A stretch of 64,000 bases of DNA, taken from contig CAVYBK010000015.1 of the NCBI GenBank assembly GCA_963766725.1, positions 62,001 through 126,000 of the forward strand, given 5' to 3'. Origin of the DNA: DATEOR01 sp963766725. Lineage in GTDB: Bacteria > Actinomycetota > Thermoleophilia > Gaiellales > Gaiellaceae. The notes under the pieces are model-generated. The model saw only the letters and a list, made by a program, of their open reading frames with translations, had not been told where the DNA came from and did no database searches. Numbering within the stretch: the first letter of the stretch is position 1; each line of letters starts with the position of its first letter. Shown here in pieces: positions 52,372 through 60,831 of the stretch. The position numbers and the translations under genes were made by a program.

Positions 52372-52806
52372 CTAGTGCGCTGGTGGCTCCCAGCCCTCGA
52401 GGACCGGCGGGTGGTAGTCCGTGCCCACCGTCTTCGAGCCCTCGACCCACGGGCCGAGCTCGGGCTGGGGGAACTTGGTGTGCTGCTCCTTCAGCTGGAT
52501 GCCGTAGGAGTTCCCCGACTGCAGGTGCTTGACGAGCACCTTGCGCGCGATCTCGTTCTCGCGCCCCTCGGGGATGTCGAAGTAGATGCGGATGAAGGAG
52601 TTCGAGTAGCGGTCGAAGACGGCCGGTGTGCCCTCCTCCTCGAGGAGCTCGACGTCCTCGAGCCAGTTGATGTCCTGGCCCGGCGTCGCGGCCTCGAGGT
52701 CGACGTCGTCGAGCTCGGAGATGTTCTCCTGGTAGGCCTGCCGCTTTCCCGACAGGTACTCGGAGTCGATGTCCTTGATCTTCTCGGGCTCGCCTCGCGC
52801 AGCCAT
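52372..52806 (-). CDS. Unknown 144-residue protein of the split glutamate-synthase operon
   Basis: I do not recognise the family. The protein is soluble and acidic, with a helical charged N-terminal half (KIKDIDSEYLSGKRQAYQEN, then LEAATPGQDINWLEDVELLE) and a beta-rich C-terminal half (FDRYSNSFIRIYFDIPEGRE, then GIQLKEQHTKFPQPELGPW). The ATG overlaps the FMN-subunit stop (TGATG), and the small membrane protein follows two bases after its stop. Tight coupling to the three synthase subunits suggests a fourth subunit or an assembly factor. Nothing more can be said from the sequence. Confidence 0.75.
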   Translation of the reverse strand: MAARGEPEKIKDIDSEYLSGKRQAYQENISELDDVDLEAATPGQDINWLEDVELLEEEGTPAVFDRYSNSFIRIYFDIPEGRENEIARKVLVKHLQSGNSYGIQLKEQHTKFPQPELGPWVEGSKTVGTDYHPPVLEGWEPPAH

Positions 52807-54235
52807 CAGTCGGCCGCTCCGGCCATGTCCTCGCTGGACTCGGGCAGGTAGTCGACCGGGAACTCGAGGTGCTTCTCGAGCAGCCGCTCGATCTTGGCGA
52901 GCGCGCGCTCCTCGGTCACGCCGGGGATCCAGTCCGTGCCTGCGAGCGGCACCTTCGCCATCGCGGCCGCCTCGACGGTCAGCGCGCACAGGTCCTCGGG
53001 CTCGAGCGAGTGCACGTTCGTCTTCCCGCACGCGCGCGCGAGCATCTGCACCTCGAGCGTCAGCGTGTGGAGGAAGTTGTAGACGCGCTCGGCGGCCTCG
53101 TCGACGACGAGCCGCTTGCGGAGCTCGGGATCCTGTGTGGTGATGCCGACCGGGCAGCGCCCGGTATGGCAGTGGTAGCACTGGCCGGCGGGGACGCCGA
53201 TCGTGCCCTCGTAGTCGGTGACGCCCGGGATCTCCTTGTTGCAGTTGAGAGCCATGAGGGCCGCGTGCCCGATCGCCACCGCCTTCGCGCCGAGCGAGAG
53301 CGCCTTGGCGACGTCGCCGCCGTTTCGGATCCCGCCCGCGACGACGAGGTCGATCTCGTCGGCGAGGCCGACGTCCTCGAGCGCGCGACGCGCCTCCGGG
53401 ATCGCCGCCATGAGCGGGATGCCCGTCTCCTCGGTGGCGGTGTGCGGGCCCCGCGCCCGGTGCCGCCCTCGGCACCGTCGAGATAGATGATGTCCGGCCC
53501 GCACTTGGCCGCCATGCGCACATCGTCGTACACGCGCGCGGCGCCGAGCTTGAGCTGGATCGGGATCTGGTAGTCGGTCGCCTCCCGGATCTCCTGGATC
53601 TTCAGCGAGAGGTCGTCCGGGCCGAGCCAGTCGGGATGTCGCGCCGGCGAGCGCTGGTCGATCCCGGGCGGGAGCGAGCGCATCTCCGCGACCTGCTCGG
53701 TGACCTTCTGGCCCATGAGGTGGCCGCCGAGGCCGACCTTGCAGCCCTGGCCGATGAAGAACTCACAGGCGTCCGCGAGCATGAGGTGGTGCGGGTTGAA
53801 CCCGTACCGGCTCTGGATGCACTGGTAGTACCACTTCGTCGAGAGGTCGCGCTCCGGCGGGATCATCCCGCCCTCCCCCGAGCACGTCGCCGTTCCGGCC
53901 ATGGACGCACCCTTCGCGAGCGCCATCTTCGCCTCGAGCGAGAGCGCGCCGAAGCTCATGCCCGTGATGTAGACGGGGATGTCGAGCTCGATCGGGTTCT
54001 TCGCGAAGCGCGCGCCGAGGACGGTCTTCGTCTGGCACTTCTCGCGGTAGCCCTCGATCACGAACCGGGTCAGCGTGCCCGGCATGAACATGAGCTCGTC
54101 CCAGTGCGGGATCTTCTTGAACATCGAGAAGCCGCGCATGCGATAGCGCCCGAGCTCGGACTTCATGTGGATGTCGTTGATGACCTCCGGAGTGAAGATC
54201 CGGCTGTGGCCGAGGACGTGCTCGTCGGAGGACAT
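52806..54235 (-). CDS. Glutamate synthase-like FMN-binding subunit (MgsC/GlxD type; one frameshift)
   Basis: About 476 residues forming the GltB central/FMN barrel as a separate protein. The first frame has GHSRIFTPEVINDIHMKSEL, ITGMSFGALSLEAKMALAKG, GTATCSGEGGMIPPERDLS, GCKVGLGGHLMGQKVTEQVA and IIYLDGAEGGTG. After a shift near 53455 come HTATEETGIPLMAAIPEARR, VVAGGIRNGGDVAKALSLGA and AGQCYHCHTGRCPVGITTQD, with cysteines for an Fe-S cluster. This subunit adds ammonia or methylamine to the 2-oxoglutarate or glutamate skeleton using reduced FMN. The start overlaps the GXGXG gene stop. Confidence 0.87.
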
Positions 54236-55025
54236 CAGAGCACCAGCTTCCTTTCCGGCCGGCTCGAGGTTGTCGTAGTTGTAGAGCACCTTGCCGCAGA
54301 CGAACTTCTGCAGCTCCGGCGGGTCGCCGAGCGCCGTAGATCGAGAACTTGCGGTTGACGAACTCGGTGTCCGCGTCCGTCCACTCGCCCGGCACGCAGT
54401 CGATCCCGAGCGACTTGACCTTGCCGCCGACGTAGATCGTCCCGTCGTACATCGAGTCGCCGAGGCCCTGGCCGACGTTGCCGCAGAGGATCTGGCGGCC
54501 GCGCTGCATCATGAAGCCGGTCATCGAGCCCGCATCGCCCATGACGATGATCGTCCCGCCCTTCTGGTCGATCCCGGAACGCGCACCGACCTGGCCCTTG
54601 ACGACGAGGTCGCCGCCGCGGAGGGCCGCACCGGTGAGCGAGCCCGCGTTCCCTTCGACCACGACGACGCCGGACATCATGTTCTCGCAGGCCGACCAGC
54701 CGACGCGGCCGTTGATCTGGATCTCGGGCCCGTCGATCAGGCCGCACCCGAAGTAGCCGAGCGAGCCGTCGAAGGTGATCTTGCAGCGGGTGAGGATGCC
54801 GACGCCGATCGAGTGCTTCGCGCCCGGGTTCTGGACGGTGACGTCCGTGATCCCCTCTTCGTAGAGGAGGCGGCGAAGCTCGAGGTTGATCTGGCGCGTG
54901 GAGAGGTCGCGCGCGTCGAAGGTCGCCTTGCCGTCCTCGACCTTCGCCGTGCGCGGAGCCTCGGCGTTGGGCTCGGCGAGCCCGCGCGCGTCGTACGTGA
55001 TGCGCTGCTCGCCTACCGCTGCCAC
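54235..55025 (-). CDS. Glutamate synthase-like GXGXG-domain subunit (MgsB/GlxC type; frameshifts at 3' end)
   Basis: About 263 residues with the right-handed beta-helix of GltB's C-terminal domain as a stand-alone protein. It begins VGEQRITYDARGLAEPNAEA. The repeats NAGSLTGAALRGGDLVVKGQ, GGTIIVMGDAGSMTGFMMQR, LCGNVGQGLGDSMYDGTIYV and GGKVKSLGIDC each form one turn. Near 54345 one base is extra (then LGDPPELQKFVCGKVLYNYD), and a second extra G near 54258 would restore the ending PERKLVL and TGA at 54235. Without that correction the frame runs on into the FMN gene. GTG 55025 overlaps the amidotransferase stop. Confidence 0.85.
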
Positions 55026-55945
55026 ACGAACACCTCGCCTTCGTAGGGGTCGTGCGTGTCGATCTCGCGGTCGAGGACGGCGCGGATCGCGATCTCCTCC
55101 GAGGCGAGCACGACGACGTCGTCCGACTCGTAGAGCACGAGCGGCTTGGCGGCCATCTCGTCCTTGGCGACGCCGAGCGCGTCGTCGGTGACGGCGATGT
55201 AGGTGAAGACGCCGTCCAGCTCCTCGAGGGAGTCGCGCATGGCGGACTCGAGATCGGCGCCCTCGGCCATCTTCTCGGCGAGGTAGACGGCGATGATCTC
55301 CGAGTCGCACTCGGACTGGAAGCGGTGGCCCGAGCGCTCGAGCCGGCGCTTCCACTGGAAGTAGTTCGTCAGCTGGCCGTTGTGCACGACGGCGACGTCC
55401 TTGAACGGATAGGCCCAGTAGGGGTGCGCGCCCGAGATGTCGACGTCGGACTCGGTCGCCATCCGCACGTGGCCGATCGCATGCGTGCCGCCGAAGTCGT
55501 CGAGGTCGTACTGCGCGCAGACCGTGTCCGCGTCGCCGAGGTCCTTGATGATCTCGAGCGAGCGGCCGATCGAGAGCACCTCCGCGTCGGGGATGTCCTC
55601 GATCCGGTCGGTCAGGTCCTTGAGGTCGCCGTCGTAGGCGAACGTCACGCGGTGGGCGTAGTCCGTCTCCTGCTCGTGCTCGCGGATGTCGGCGCCGGCG
55701 GTCTTCAGCCGCTGCAGGACTCGGCCCTGGTGCCGCTCGAGCCGCTCGTCGAACTCGAAGTCACGCGGGGTGTTCGAGTCGGCCAGCGTGTAGCGCATGA
55801 CGGCGAGGCCGTCGTTGGGCGGTCCGTAGAGCGCGTAGCCGGTCGAGTCGGGGCCGCGGTGCTTCATGGACTGGAGCATGCGGGTCATGTCGCGCCCGAT
55901 CTCGTGGGTCCCGTCGCGGTAGATGATGCCTGCGATTCCGCACAT
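55013..55945 (-). CDS. Class II glutamine amidotransferase subunit (MgsA/GlxB type)
   Basis: A 310-residue N-terminal-nucleophile amidotransferase. Cys2 (MCGIAGIIYRDG) is the catalytic residue after Met removal. Further marks are QSMKHRGPDSTGYALYG, GTHAIGHVRMATES, VVHNGQLTNYFQWKRRLERS, FQSECDSEIIAVYLAEKM and ELDGVFTYIAVTDDALGVAK. It is a stand-alone version of the GltB glutaminase domain and would supply ammonia, or bind gamma-glutamylmethylamide, for the GXGXG and FMN subunits encoded next. It starts 17 bases after the glutamine-synthetase-family gene stop. Confidence 0.93.
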   Translation of the reverse strand: MCGIAGIIYRDGTHEIGRDMTRMLQSMKHRGPDSTGYALYGPPNDGLAVMRYTLADSNTPRDFEFDERLERHQGRVLQRLKTAGADIREHEQETDYAHRVTFAYDGDLKDLTDRIEDIPDAEVLSIGRSLEIIKDLGDADTVCAQYDLDDFGGTHAIGHVRMATESDVDISGAHPYWAYPFKDVAVVHNGQLTNYFQWKRRLERSGHRFQSECDSEIIAVYLAEKMAEGADLESAMRDSLEELDGVFTYIAVTDDALGVAKDEMAAKPLVLYESDDVVVLASEEIAIRAVLDREIDTHDPYEGEVFVWQR

Positions 55946-55961
55946 GTCTTCGCGCTCTCGT

Positions 55962-57374
55962 CTAGGGCAGGACGTCGAGGTATTCGGTCACGTCCCAGTC
56001 GCTCACGTGGGCGCAGTGCCGCTCCCATTCGTCCCGCTTGTAATGCATGAACACACGGTACATGTCGCCTGGAAGCGCGCCCTTGACGACGTCGTCCTCT
56101 TCGAGAGCGTCGAGTGCGGCGCCGAAGGTCATCGGCAGGCGCTTGACCTCCTTGCCCGCCTCCATCGCCTCGTAGATGTTCCGTTCCTCGGGGTCGCCCG
56201 GGTCGAGCTTGCGCTCGATGCCGTCGCGCATCGCGGCGAGGAGCACGGACAGCGAGAGGTACGGGTTCACCGCAGAGTCGACGGTCCGGTATTCGAAGCG
56301 CCCCGGGGCGGAGACGCGGAGCGCGGTCGTGCGGTTCTGGTAGCCCCAGTCGGCGAAGACAGGCGCCCAGAAGCCCGTGTCCCAGAGCCGCCGGTAGGAG
56401 TTCACCGTTGAGCACGTCAGCGCGGTGAGCGCGGGCTGGTGGGCCATGATCCCGCCGATCGCCCAGAGGCCGTGCTGCCCGGGCTTCTGCTGATCCTCGC
56501 CCTCCGGCATGAAGACGTTCTCCTCACCGCGCCAGATGGAGATGTTGTGGTGGCAGCCGTTCGCGGACACGCCCATGAACGGCTTGGGCATGAAGCACGG
56601 GAAGGCGCCGAGCTCCCGGCCGACCTGCCTGCAGATCTGGCGGAACGTGGAGAGATTGTCGGCTGACCGCTCGGCCCGGTCGAAGCCGAAGTTGAGCTCG
56701 ATCTGGCCTGGCGCGTCCTCGTGGTCGCCCTGGATCATGTCGAGCCCGAGCTTCTGGCCGTACTCGACGACGCGATTGATGATCGGCTGAAGCTCGGAGA
56801 ACTGGTCGATGTGGTAGCAGTAGGGCTTCGTGACGCCCTCGACCGACGGCGTGCCGTCGTCGTTCAGCTTCAGCCACATCATCTCGGGCTCGGTGCCGGC
56901 GCGGAGGTGCAGGCCGGTCGCCTCCTCGAAGTCCGCCTGCTGGCGGATGAGGTTGCCGCGGCAGTCGGAGGTCAGGAACGCGCCCGGGTCCCCGCGCTCC
57001 TCGCGGTTGCGGAAGCACTGGCACCAGACGCGGGCGAGCTTCTTGCCGTCACCGGCCGTCCACGGGAGGACGGCGAAGGTCTCGGGCTCCGGGATGCCGA
57101 CGAGCTCCGCGGCCTCCGGGCCGTAGCCGATGTAGTTCCCGTGACGGTCGGTGAAGAGGTTCGCCGTGGCGCCGTAGACGAGCTGGAAACCCTTGTTCGC
57201 GATCGTCTCCCAGTGCGGAGCAGGGACGCCTTTCCCCATGATCCGCCCGGTGACCGAGGGGAATTGGTAGTAGACGTACGAGATGTCCTCGGCATCGATC
57301 TGCTTGCGGACTTCCTTGATGCGCTCTGCACGCCCGTCGGCTTCGACGAAGCGCTCGAGGTCCGTTGTCGCCAC
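55962..57374 (-). CDS. Glutamine synthetase family ligase (GlnT or gamma-glutamylmethylamide synthetase type)
   Basis: A 470-residue GS-fold ligase. Catalytic regions are HLRAGTEPEMMWLKLNDDG, MIQGDHEDAPGQIELNFGF, FMGVSANGCHHNISIWRGEE and APGRFEYRTVDSAVNPYLSL, all in family order; no GlnA adenylylation tyrosine loop is obvious. Proteins of this group make either glutamine or gamma-glutamylmethylamide from glutamate and methylamine. Being first gene of an operon with the split glutamate-synthase subunits matches both the glnT-glxBCD and gmaS-mgsABC layouts. With the trimethylamine-dehydrogenase-like gene in the same window the methylamine version is attractive but unproven. AGGAGG precedes the GTG. 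Confidence 0.9.
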   Translation of the reverse strand: MATTDLERFVEADGRAERIKEVRKQIDAEDISYVYYQFPSVTGRIMGKGVPAPHWETIANKGFQLVYGATANLFTDRHGNYIGYGPEAAELVGIPEPETFAVLPWTAGDGKKLARVWCQCFRNREERGDPGAFLTSDCRGNLIRQQADFEEATGLHLRAGTEPEMMWLKLNDDGTPSVEGVTKPYCYHIDQFSELQPIINRVVEYGQKLGLDMIQGDHEDAPGQIELNFGFDRAERSADNLSTFRQICRQVGRELGAFPCFMPKPFMGVSANGCHHNISIWRGEENVFMPEGEDQQKPGQHGLWAIGGIMAHQPALTALTCSTVNSYRRLWDTGFWAPVFADWGYQNRTTALRVSAPGRFEYRTVDSAVNPYLSLSVLLAAMRDGIERKLDPGDPEERNIYEAMEAGKEVKRLPMTFGAALDALEEDDVVKGALPGDMYRVFMHYKRDEWERHCAHVSDWDVTEYLDVLP

Positions 57375-57454
57375 GAACTTCCTCCTGGTCGGGGGCCGGT
57401 GCGCGGATACTAAAGCGCGCAACTGCCTCCCTCCAGCAGAAGTGCGAAGACGGG

Positions 57455-57787
57455 CTAGCTGAGATCGACTTCGCGGTTGAGGACGTGCTCGTAGATCTCG
57501 CGGTAGAGGCCGATGGCCTGGCCGACGTCGCCGGGATCGAAGTCCTCGCCCCGGTCGACGATGAGCCGGATCTCGTGCGCCGCGCGATACGAGCCCAGCA
57601 CCTCGGGATCGACGCCCTCGTCGTCCACGGGGTCAGCGGTGTCGACGGGATACCCCGCCTCCACCAGCATCCGCCGGACGAGATCGTCGAGATCGCCCAG
57701 CGCCTCGACGGGGGAGTCGACGACGAGCGGCTCGAGCTGCTGCCATTCCGACTCCCACGCGTGCCGGTCAAGTCCAGGTTCGACCAT
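57455..57787 (-). CDS. Unknown 110-residue acidic protein
   Basis: I recognise no family. It is a soluble, helical, acidic protein: HAWESEWQQLEPLVVDSPVE, then LVRRMLVEAGYPVDTADPVD, then VLGSYRAAHEIRLIVDRGED, then GQAIGLYREIYEHVLNREVD. GGAGG lies six bases before the ATG at 57787. It is 80 bases upstream of the glutamine-synthetase-family gene on the same strand, so it may be the first gene of that operon, and it is divergent from purD. It could be a regulator or a small partner. Confidence 0.65.
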   Translation of the reverse strand: MVEPGLDRHAWESEWQQLEPLVVDSPVEALGDLDDLVRRMLVEAGYPVDTADPVDDEGVDPEVLGSYRAAHEIRLIVDRGEDFDPGDVGQAIGLYREIYEHVLNREVDLS

Positions 57788-57839
57788 ACGGGTCCTCCTA
57801 CCGCCCGACGGCGGTATTTGAAACACCCGCCCGCAACCT

Positions 57840-57845
57840 TAAACT
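57840..57845 (+). promoter_or_regulatory. -10 element of purD (leaderless)
   Basis: TAAACT fits TANNNT and lies seven bases before the GTG at 57853. No Shine-Dalgarno sequence is possible in CGGCCTC, so translation probably starts at the mRNA 5' end. Confidence 0.5.
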
Positions 57846-57852
57846 CGGCCTC

Positions 57853-59073
57853 GTGAAGGTGCTGATCCTGGGGTCGGGCGGCCGCGAGCACGCGCTCGCG
57901 TGGAAGATCGCGCAGAGCGAGCGGCTGACGGAGCTGCACGCGGCGCCGGGAAATCCCGGAATCGCAGCGCTCGGCCGCTGCCACCCGATCCGCATGGACG
58001 ACGTCGAGGGCCTCCTCGGCCTCTGCCGCCAGCACGAGATCCACCTCGTCGTCGTCGGCCCCGAGGCGCCGCTCGTCGCGGGCATCGCGGACGAGCTTCG
58101 GCGCGCCGGCGTGGCCGTGTTCGGGCCGAGCAAGGCGGCCGCGCGCATCGAGGGGTCGAAGGCCTTCGCCAAGGAGGTGCTGGAGGCCGCCGCGGTGCCG
58201 ACCGCCGCCGTTCTCGACGAAGCCCGCGCGCCCTGCGTCGTCAAGGCCGACGGCCTCGCGGCGGGCAAGGGCGTGTTCGTCTGCCGCACACAGGACGAGG
58301 CGGACGCGGCGCTCGTGCGCGCCCGCGCGCTCGGCGAGGACGTCGTCGTCGAGGAGCTGCTCGAGGGCGAGGAGGTCTCGCTCTTCGCACTCTCGGACGG
58401 CCAGAAAGTCCTCCCGCTCGCGCCCGCCCAGGACTTCAAGCGGCTGGAGGACGGAGACGAGGGCCCGAACACGGGCGGCATGGGGAGCTACTCGCCGGTG
58501 CCGATGCTCGGCGAGGAAGACGTCGAGGAGCTCGCCGGCCTCGTCCACCGCCCGGTGATCGCCGAGCTCGCGCGGCGCGGCACCCCTTTCGCCGGCCTTC
58601 TCTACGCCGGCCTGATGCTGACCGACGCCGGGCCGCGCGTGCTCGAGTTCAACTGCCGCTTCGGCGACCCCGAGACGCAGGCGCTCCTCCCCCGCCTGGG
58701 CGGCGACCTCCTCGAAGCGCTTGCCGCCGCCGCGCACGGCGAGCTGGCCGGAGTCGAGCTCGACCCCGAGCCGCTCGCAGCCGTGGCCGTTGTCCTGGCC
58801 GCGCCCGGCTATCCGGACGACCCGCAGAGCGGCGTCCCGATCGGCGGCGTCGAGGTGGCCGGCGCGACCGGCGCGCTCGTCTTCCACGCGGGCACGGCGC
58901 TGCGCCACGGCCAGCTCGTCTCGGCCGGGGGGCGCGTCCTCGACGTGGTCGGCACGGGAGACACCGTTTCGGACGCGCGCGAGCAGGCCTACGCCGCCGT
59001 CGAGCAGATCGACTTCCCCGGCGCGCAGTTCCGCACGGACATCGCAGCGAAGGCGGTCCATGTCGCAACCTGA
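57853..59073 (+). CDS. purD: Phosphoribosylamine-glycine ligase (GAR synthetase)
   Basis: A 406-residue ATP-grasp ligase of purine synthesis, joining glycine to phosphoribosylamine. Marks are VLILGSGGREHALAWKIAQS at the start, VVVGPEAPLVAGIADELRRA, FGPSKAAARIEGSKAFAKEV, CVVKADGLAAGKGVFVC (ATP-grasp), GPNTGGMGSYSPVP and the signature LEFNCRFGDPETQALLPRL. Length is slightly below the usual 420-430 but all domains are present. The stop lies inside purE, a 14-base overlap, so the two are coupled. Glycine use links it to the GcvT-type metabolism nearby only loosely. Confidence 0.96.
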   Translation: MKVLILGSGGREHALAWKIAQSERLTELHAAPGNPGIAALGRCHPIRMDDVEGLLGLCRQHEIHLVVVGPEAPLVAGIADELRRAGVAVFGPSKAAARIEGSKAFAKEVLEAAAVPTAAVLDEARAPCVVKADGLAAGKGVFVCRTQDEADAALVRARALGEDVVVEELLEGEEVSLFALSDGQKVLPLAPAQDFKRLEDGDEGPNTGGMGSYSPVPMLGEEDVEELAGLVHRPVIAELARRGTPFAGLLYAGLMLTDAGPRVLEFNCRFGDPETQALLPRLGGDLLEALAAAAHGELAGVELDPEPLAAVAVVLAAPGYPDDPQSGVPIGGVEVAGATGALVFHAGTALRHGQLVSAGGRVLDVVGTGDTVSDAREQAYAAVEQIDFPGAQFRTDIAAKAVHVAT

Positions 59074-59572
59074 GTCCCACCTGCACGAGGTGCCCTTCGC
59101 CGCTCTCGAGGAGTTCGAGGACGCCGGACCGCTCGTCGGCATCCTCATCGGCTCCGAGTCCGACCGGGAGGGCATCGAGCCCGCCGTCGAGGAGCTGAAC
59201 GAGCGCGGGATCTCCAACGAGCTGCGCGTCCTCTCCGCTCACCGCGACCCGCGCGGGGTGGCCGAGTACGCCTCGAACGCGGCACTCCGCGGCGTCCGCG
59301 TGATCATCGCCGGAGCCGGGATGTCCGCCGCCCTCCCGGGCGCGGTCGCCGCCTACACCGAGCTGCCCGTGATCGGGGTCCCGATGACGTCCTCGAAGAC
59401 CGCCGCGGGCGGTCTCGACGCGATCCTCTCGATCGTGCAGATGCCTCCTGGCGTGCCGGTCGCCTGCGTCTCCCTGAACGGGGCGCGGAACGCTGCGATC
59501 CTCGCCGCCAAGATCCTCGCGCAGGGCGGCGGCTACCCCATCGGGCCGGGCGGGCCGGCGACCGCGGTCTAG
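59060..59572 (+). CDS. purE: N5-carboxyaminoimidazole ribonucleotide mutase (PurE class I)
   Basis: A 170-residue PurE. VGILIGSESDREGIEPAVEE is the phosphate-binding start, followed by ELRVLSAHRDPRGVAEYASN (the S-A-H-R catalytic loop), IIAGAGMSAALPGAVAAYTE, VIGVPMTSSKTAAGGLDAIL and the ending VSLNGARNAAILAAKILAQG. It converts N5-CAIR to CAIR; a PurK partner is not in the window. ATG 59060 inside purD gives a 20-residue N-terminal extension. A perfect terminator hairpin follows seven bases after the stop. Confidence 0.94.
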   Translation: MSQPESHLHEVPFAALEEFEDAGPLVGILIGSESDREGIEPAVEELNERGISNELRVLSAHRDPRGVAEYASNAALRGVRVIIAGAGMSAALPGAVAAYTELPVIGVPMTSSKTAAGGLDAILSIVQMPPGVPVACVSLNGARNAAILAAKILAQGGGYPIGPGGPATAV

Positions 59573-59578
59573 AACGAG

Positions 59579-59602
59579 GACGGGGCCCTCGCGGGCCCCG
59601 TC
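59579..59602. terminator. Hairpin terminator after purE
   Basis: A perfect 10-bp stem (GACGGGGCCC and complement) with a TCGC tetraloop, six bases after the purE stop. The convergent acidic-repeat gene ends 25 bases further on, so the hairpin could serve both. Confidence 0.8.
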
Positions 59603-59626
59603 GGGTCGAAACGTGCCGCCGAGCGG

Positions 59627-60193
59627 CTAGTCGTCGTCTCCGCCGCCGGGGCCGGAGTTGCCGCCGCCGTCGTCGTCCCCACCGCCAGAGCCGGAGTGGC
59701 CACCGTGGCCGGAGTCGTCGTCGCCCTCGTCGTGGCTCGAACCGGGACCGGAGTTGGCCGACGGGCCGGAGTTGTCTCCGTCCTCGTTCTCGCCCTGGTC
59801 GTCGTTGTTCTCGCCCTGGTCGTCGTCGCCGGCTCCTGCACCCGTGCAGCGCGGGTCGTTGGCGTGCTCGGCCTCGTCGCAGGGGCCGCTGATGTCCTCG
59901 CCCTGGTCGTCGTCATCGGCGACTGCGTCATCCTCGGCGTGGTCGCGGCCGCGGCCGCGATCGTCGTTTGCATCCTCGCCCTGTTCGTCCGCGTCGTTGT
60001 CCTCGGGGACCTGGGCGCCGGCGCACTCGGGATCGTTCGCGTGCTCGGCCTCGTCGCAGGGGCCCTTGACGTCCACGACCGTGGTGGCCGGATCGGAGCT
60101 CGAGCCGCCGTTCGTGCCCGCTGCGACGGCGACGCCGACGCCAACGGCCAGCACCGTGGCGAGAACGAGGAGGAGCTTGTTGATGGGATTCAC
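59627..60193 (-). CDS. Exported acidic protein with two Cys-containing repeats
   Basis: About 188 residues. It starts with a signal or anchor helix (NPINKLLLVLATVLAVGVGV). Two copies of GPCDEAEHANDPxC follow at about residues 45-60 and 102-117, each with two cysteines that could form a local disulfide. The rest is low-complexity Asp/Glu/Gly/Ser sequence (EDNDADEQGEDANDDRGR, GDNSGPSANSGPGSSHDEGD), ending GGGDDD. GTG 60193 is preferred over ATG 60199 because GGAGG is eight bases before the GTG but only two before the ATG. The acid-rich tail suggests divalent-cation binding at the cell surface. Function is unknown. Confidence 0.78.
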   Translation of the reverse strand: MNPINKLLLVLATVLAVGVGVAVAAGTNGGSSSDPATTVVDVKGPCDEAEHANDPECAGAQVPEDNDADEQGEDANDDRGRGRDHAEDDAVADDDDQGEDISGPCDEAEHANDPRCTGAGAGDDDQGENNDDQGENEDGDNSGPSANSGPGSSHDEGDDDSGHGGHSGSGGGDDDGGGNSGPGGGDDD

Positions 60194-60318
60194 TGCCATG
60201 ACCTCCGTGGGAAATTGCTGACTCCCTGACCGTAGAGAGGCCCGGTTCAAGCGCGGGCGGCGTTCCGGTGAAGGTTCGGTCGGCGGGAGTAAAGACTTGG
60301 TTCAGGCGCCCGGCGGAG

Positions 60319-60785
60319 CTAGTCGTCGCCGCCGGAATCGTCCGACCCGGACCCGCTCGACCGGAGCCCGAGGAGCCTGAGCCCGAGCTCGAGCCGGAGC
60401 GGTCGTCGGATCCGCCCCCGCCCGGACCGGAGCTGCTGCCCGAGCCGCCGTTGTCGTCCGACCCCGAATGGTCGTCGGTGCTCGTGCCGCCGCTCGACCC
60501 TGACGTGCCGCTGCCGGAGCTGCCGCTCGAGGAAGAGCCGCCGTGGTCGTCCCCCGTCGTCGTCCCGGACGAGGCGTCGTCCGATCCACGGCTGTCCTTC
60601 TTCTTCTCGGACTTCTTGGAGTCGTCCTCGAGTGCCTTCGGATTGGCCTTTCCCTGTGTCGCGACGGGCACCGAAGCGGGCGTCGCGGCGATCGTGCTCG
60701 CCGAGCTCAGGTAGACCGCGAGCGCAAGCCCGACGGGCAATGCGAGCCCCGCGAGCGCGACGAGAACGGTGGTGACACGACGCAT
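60319..60785 (-). CDS. Exported Ser/Gly/Asp-rich low-complexity protein (one frameshift)
   Basis: About 155 residues: an N-terminal signal or anchor helix (VTTVLVALAGLALPVGLALA), a short folded linker, a charged stretch (DDSKKSEKKKDSRGSDDA), then Ser/Gly/Asp-only sequence (SSSSGSSGSGTSGSSGGT, SGSDDNGGSGSSSGPGGG). The open frame breaks near 60355; a one-base correction gives the ending SGSGSDDSGGDD and TAG at 60319. It lies directly upstream of the other acidic exported protein and downstream of the two-component system. It is probably a surface or spacer protein. Confidence 0.7.
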
Positions 60786-60831
60786 GCTCTGAACGTAGCA
60801 GCGCCCGTCTTCAGAATCGGTAAAGCCCTGG

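Noticed and set aside
53763..55355. Apparent 530-residue fusion through the GXGXG and FMN regions
   Set aside because: Only the central part in this frame is real GXGXG sequence. Ends are wrong-frame reads caused by single-base shifts, and separate overlapping starts exist for each subunit.
59627..60785. CRISPR-like or tandem DNA repeats in the acidic-protein region
   Set aside because: Repetition comes from Asp/Gly/Ser codons and a duplicated protein motif. There are no regular spacers.
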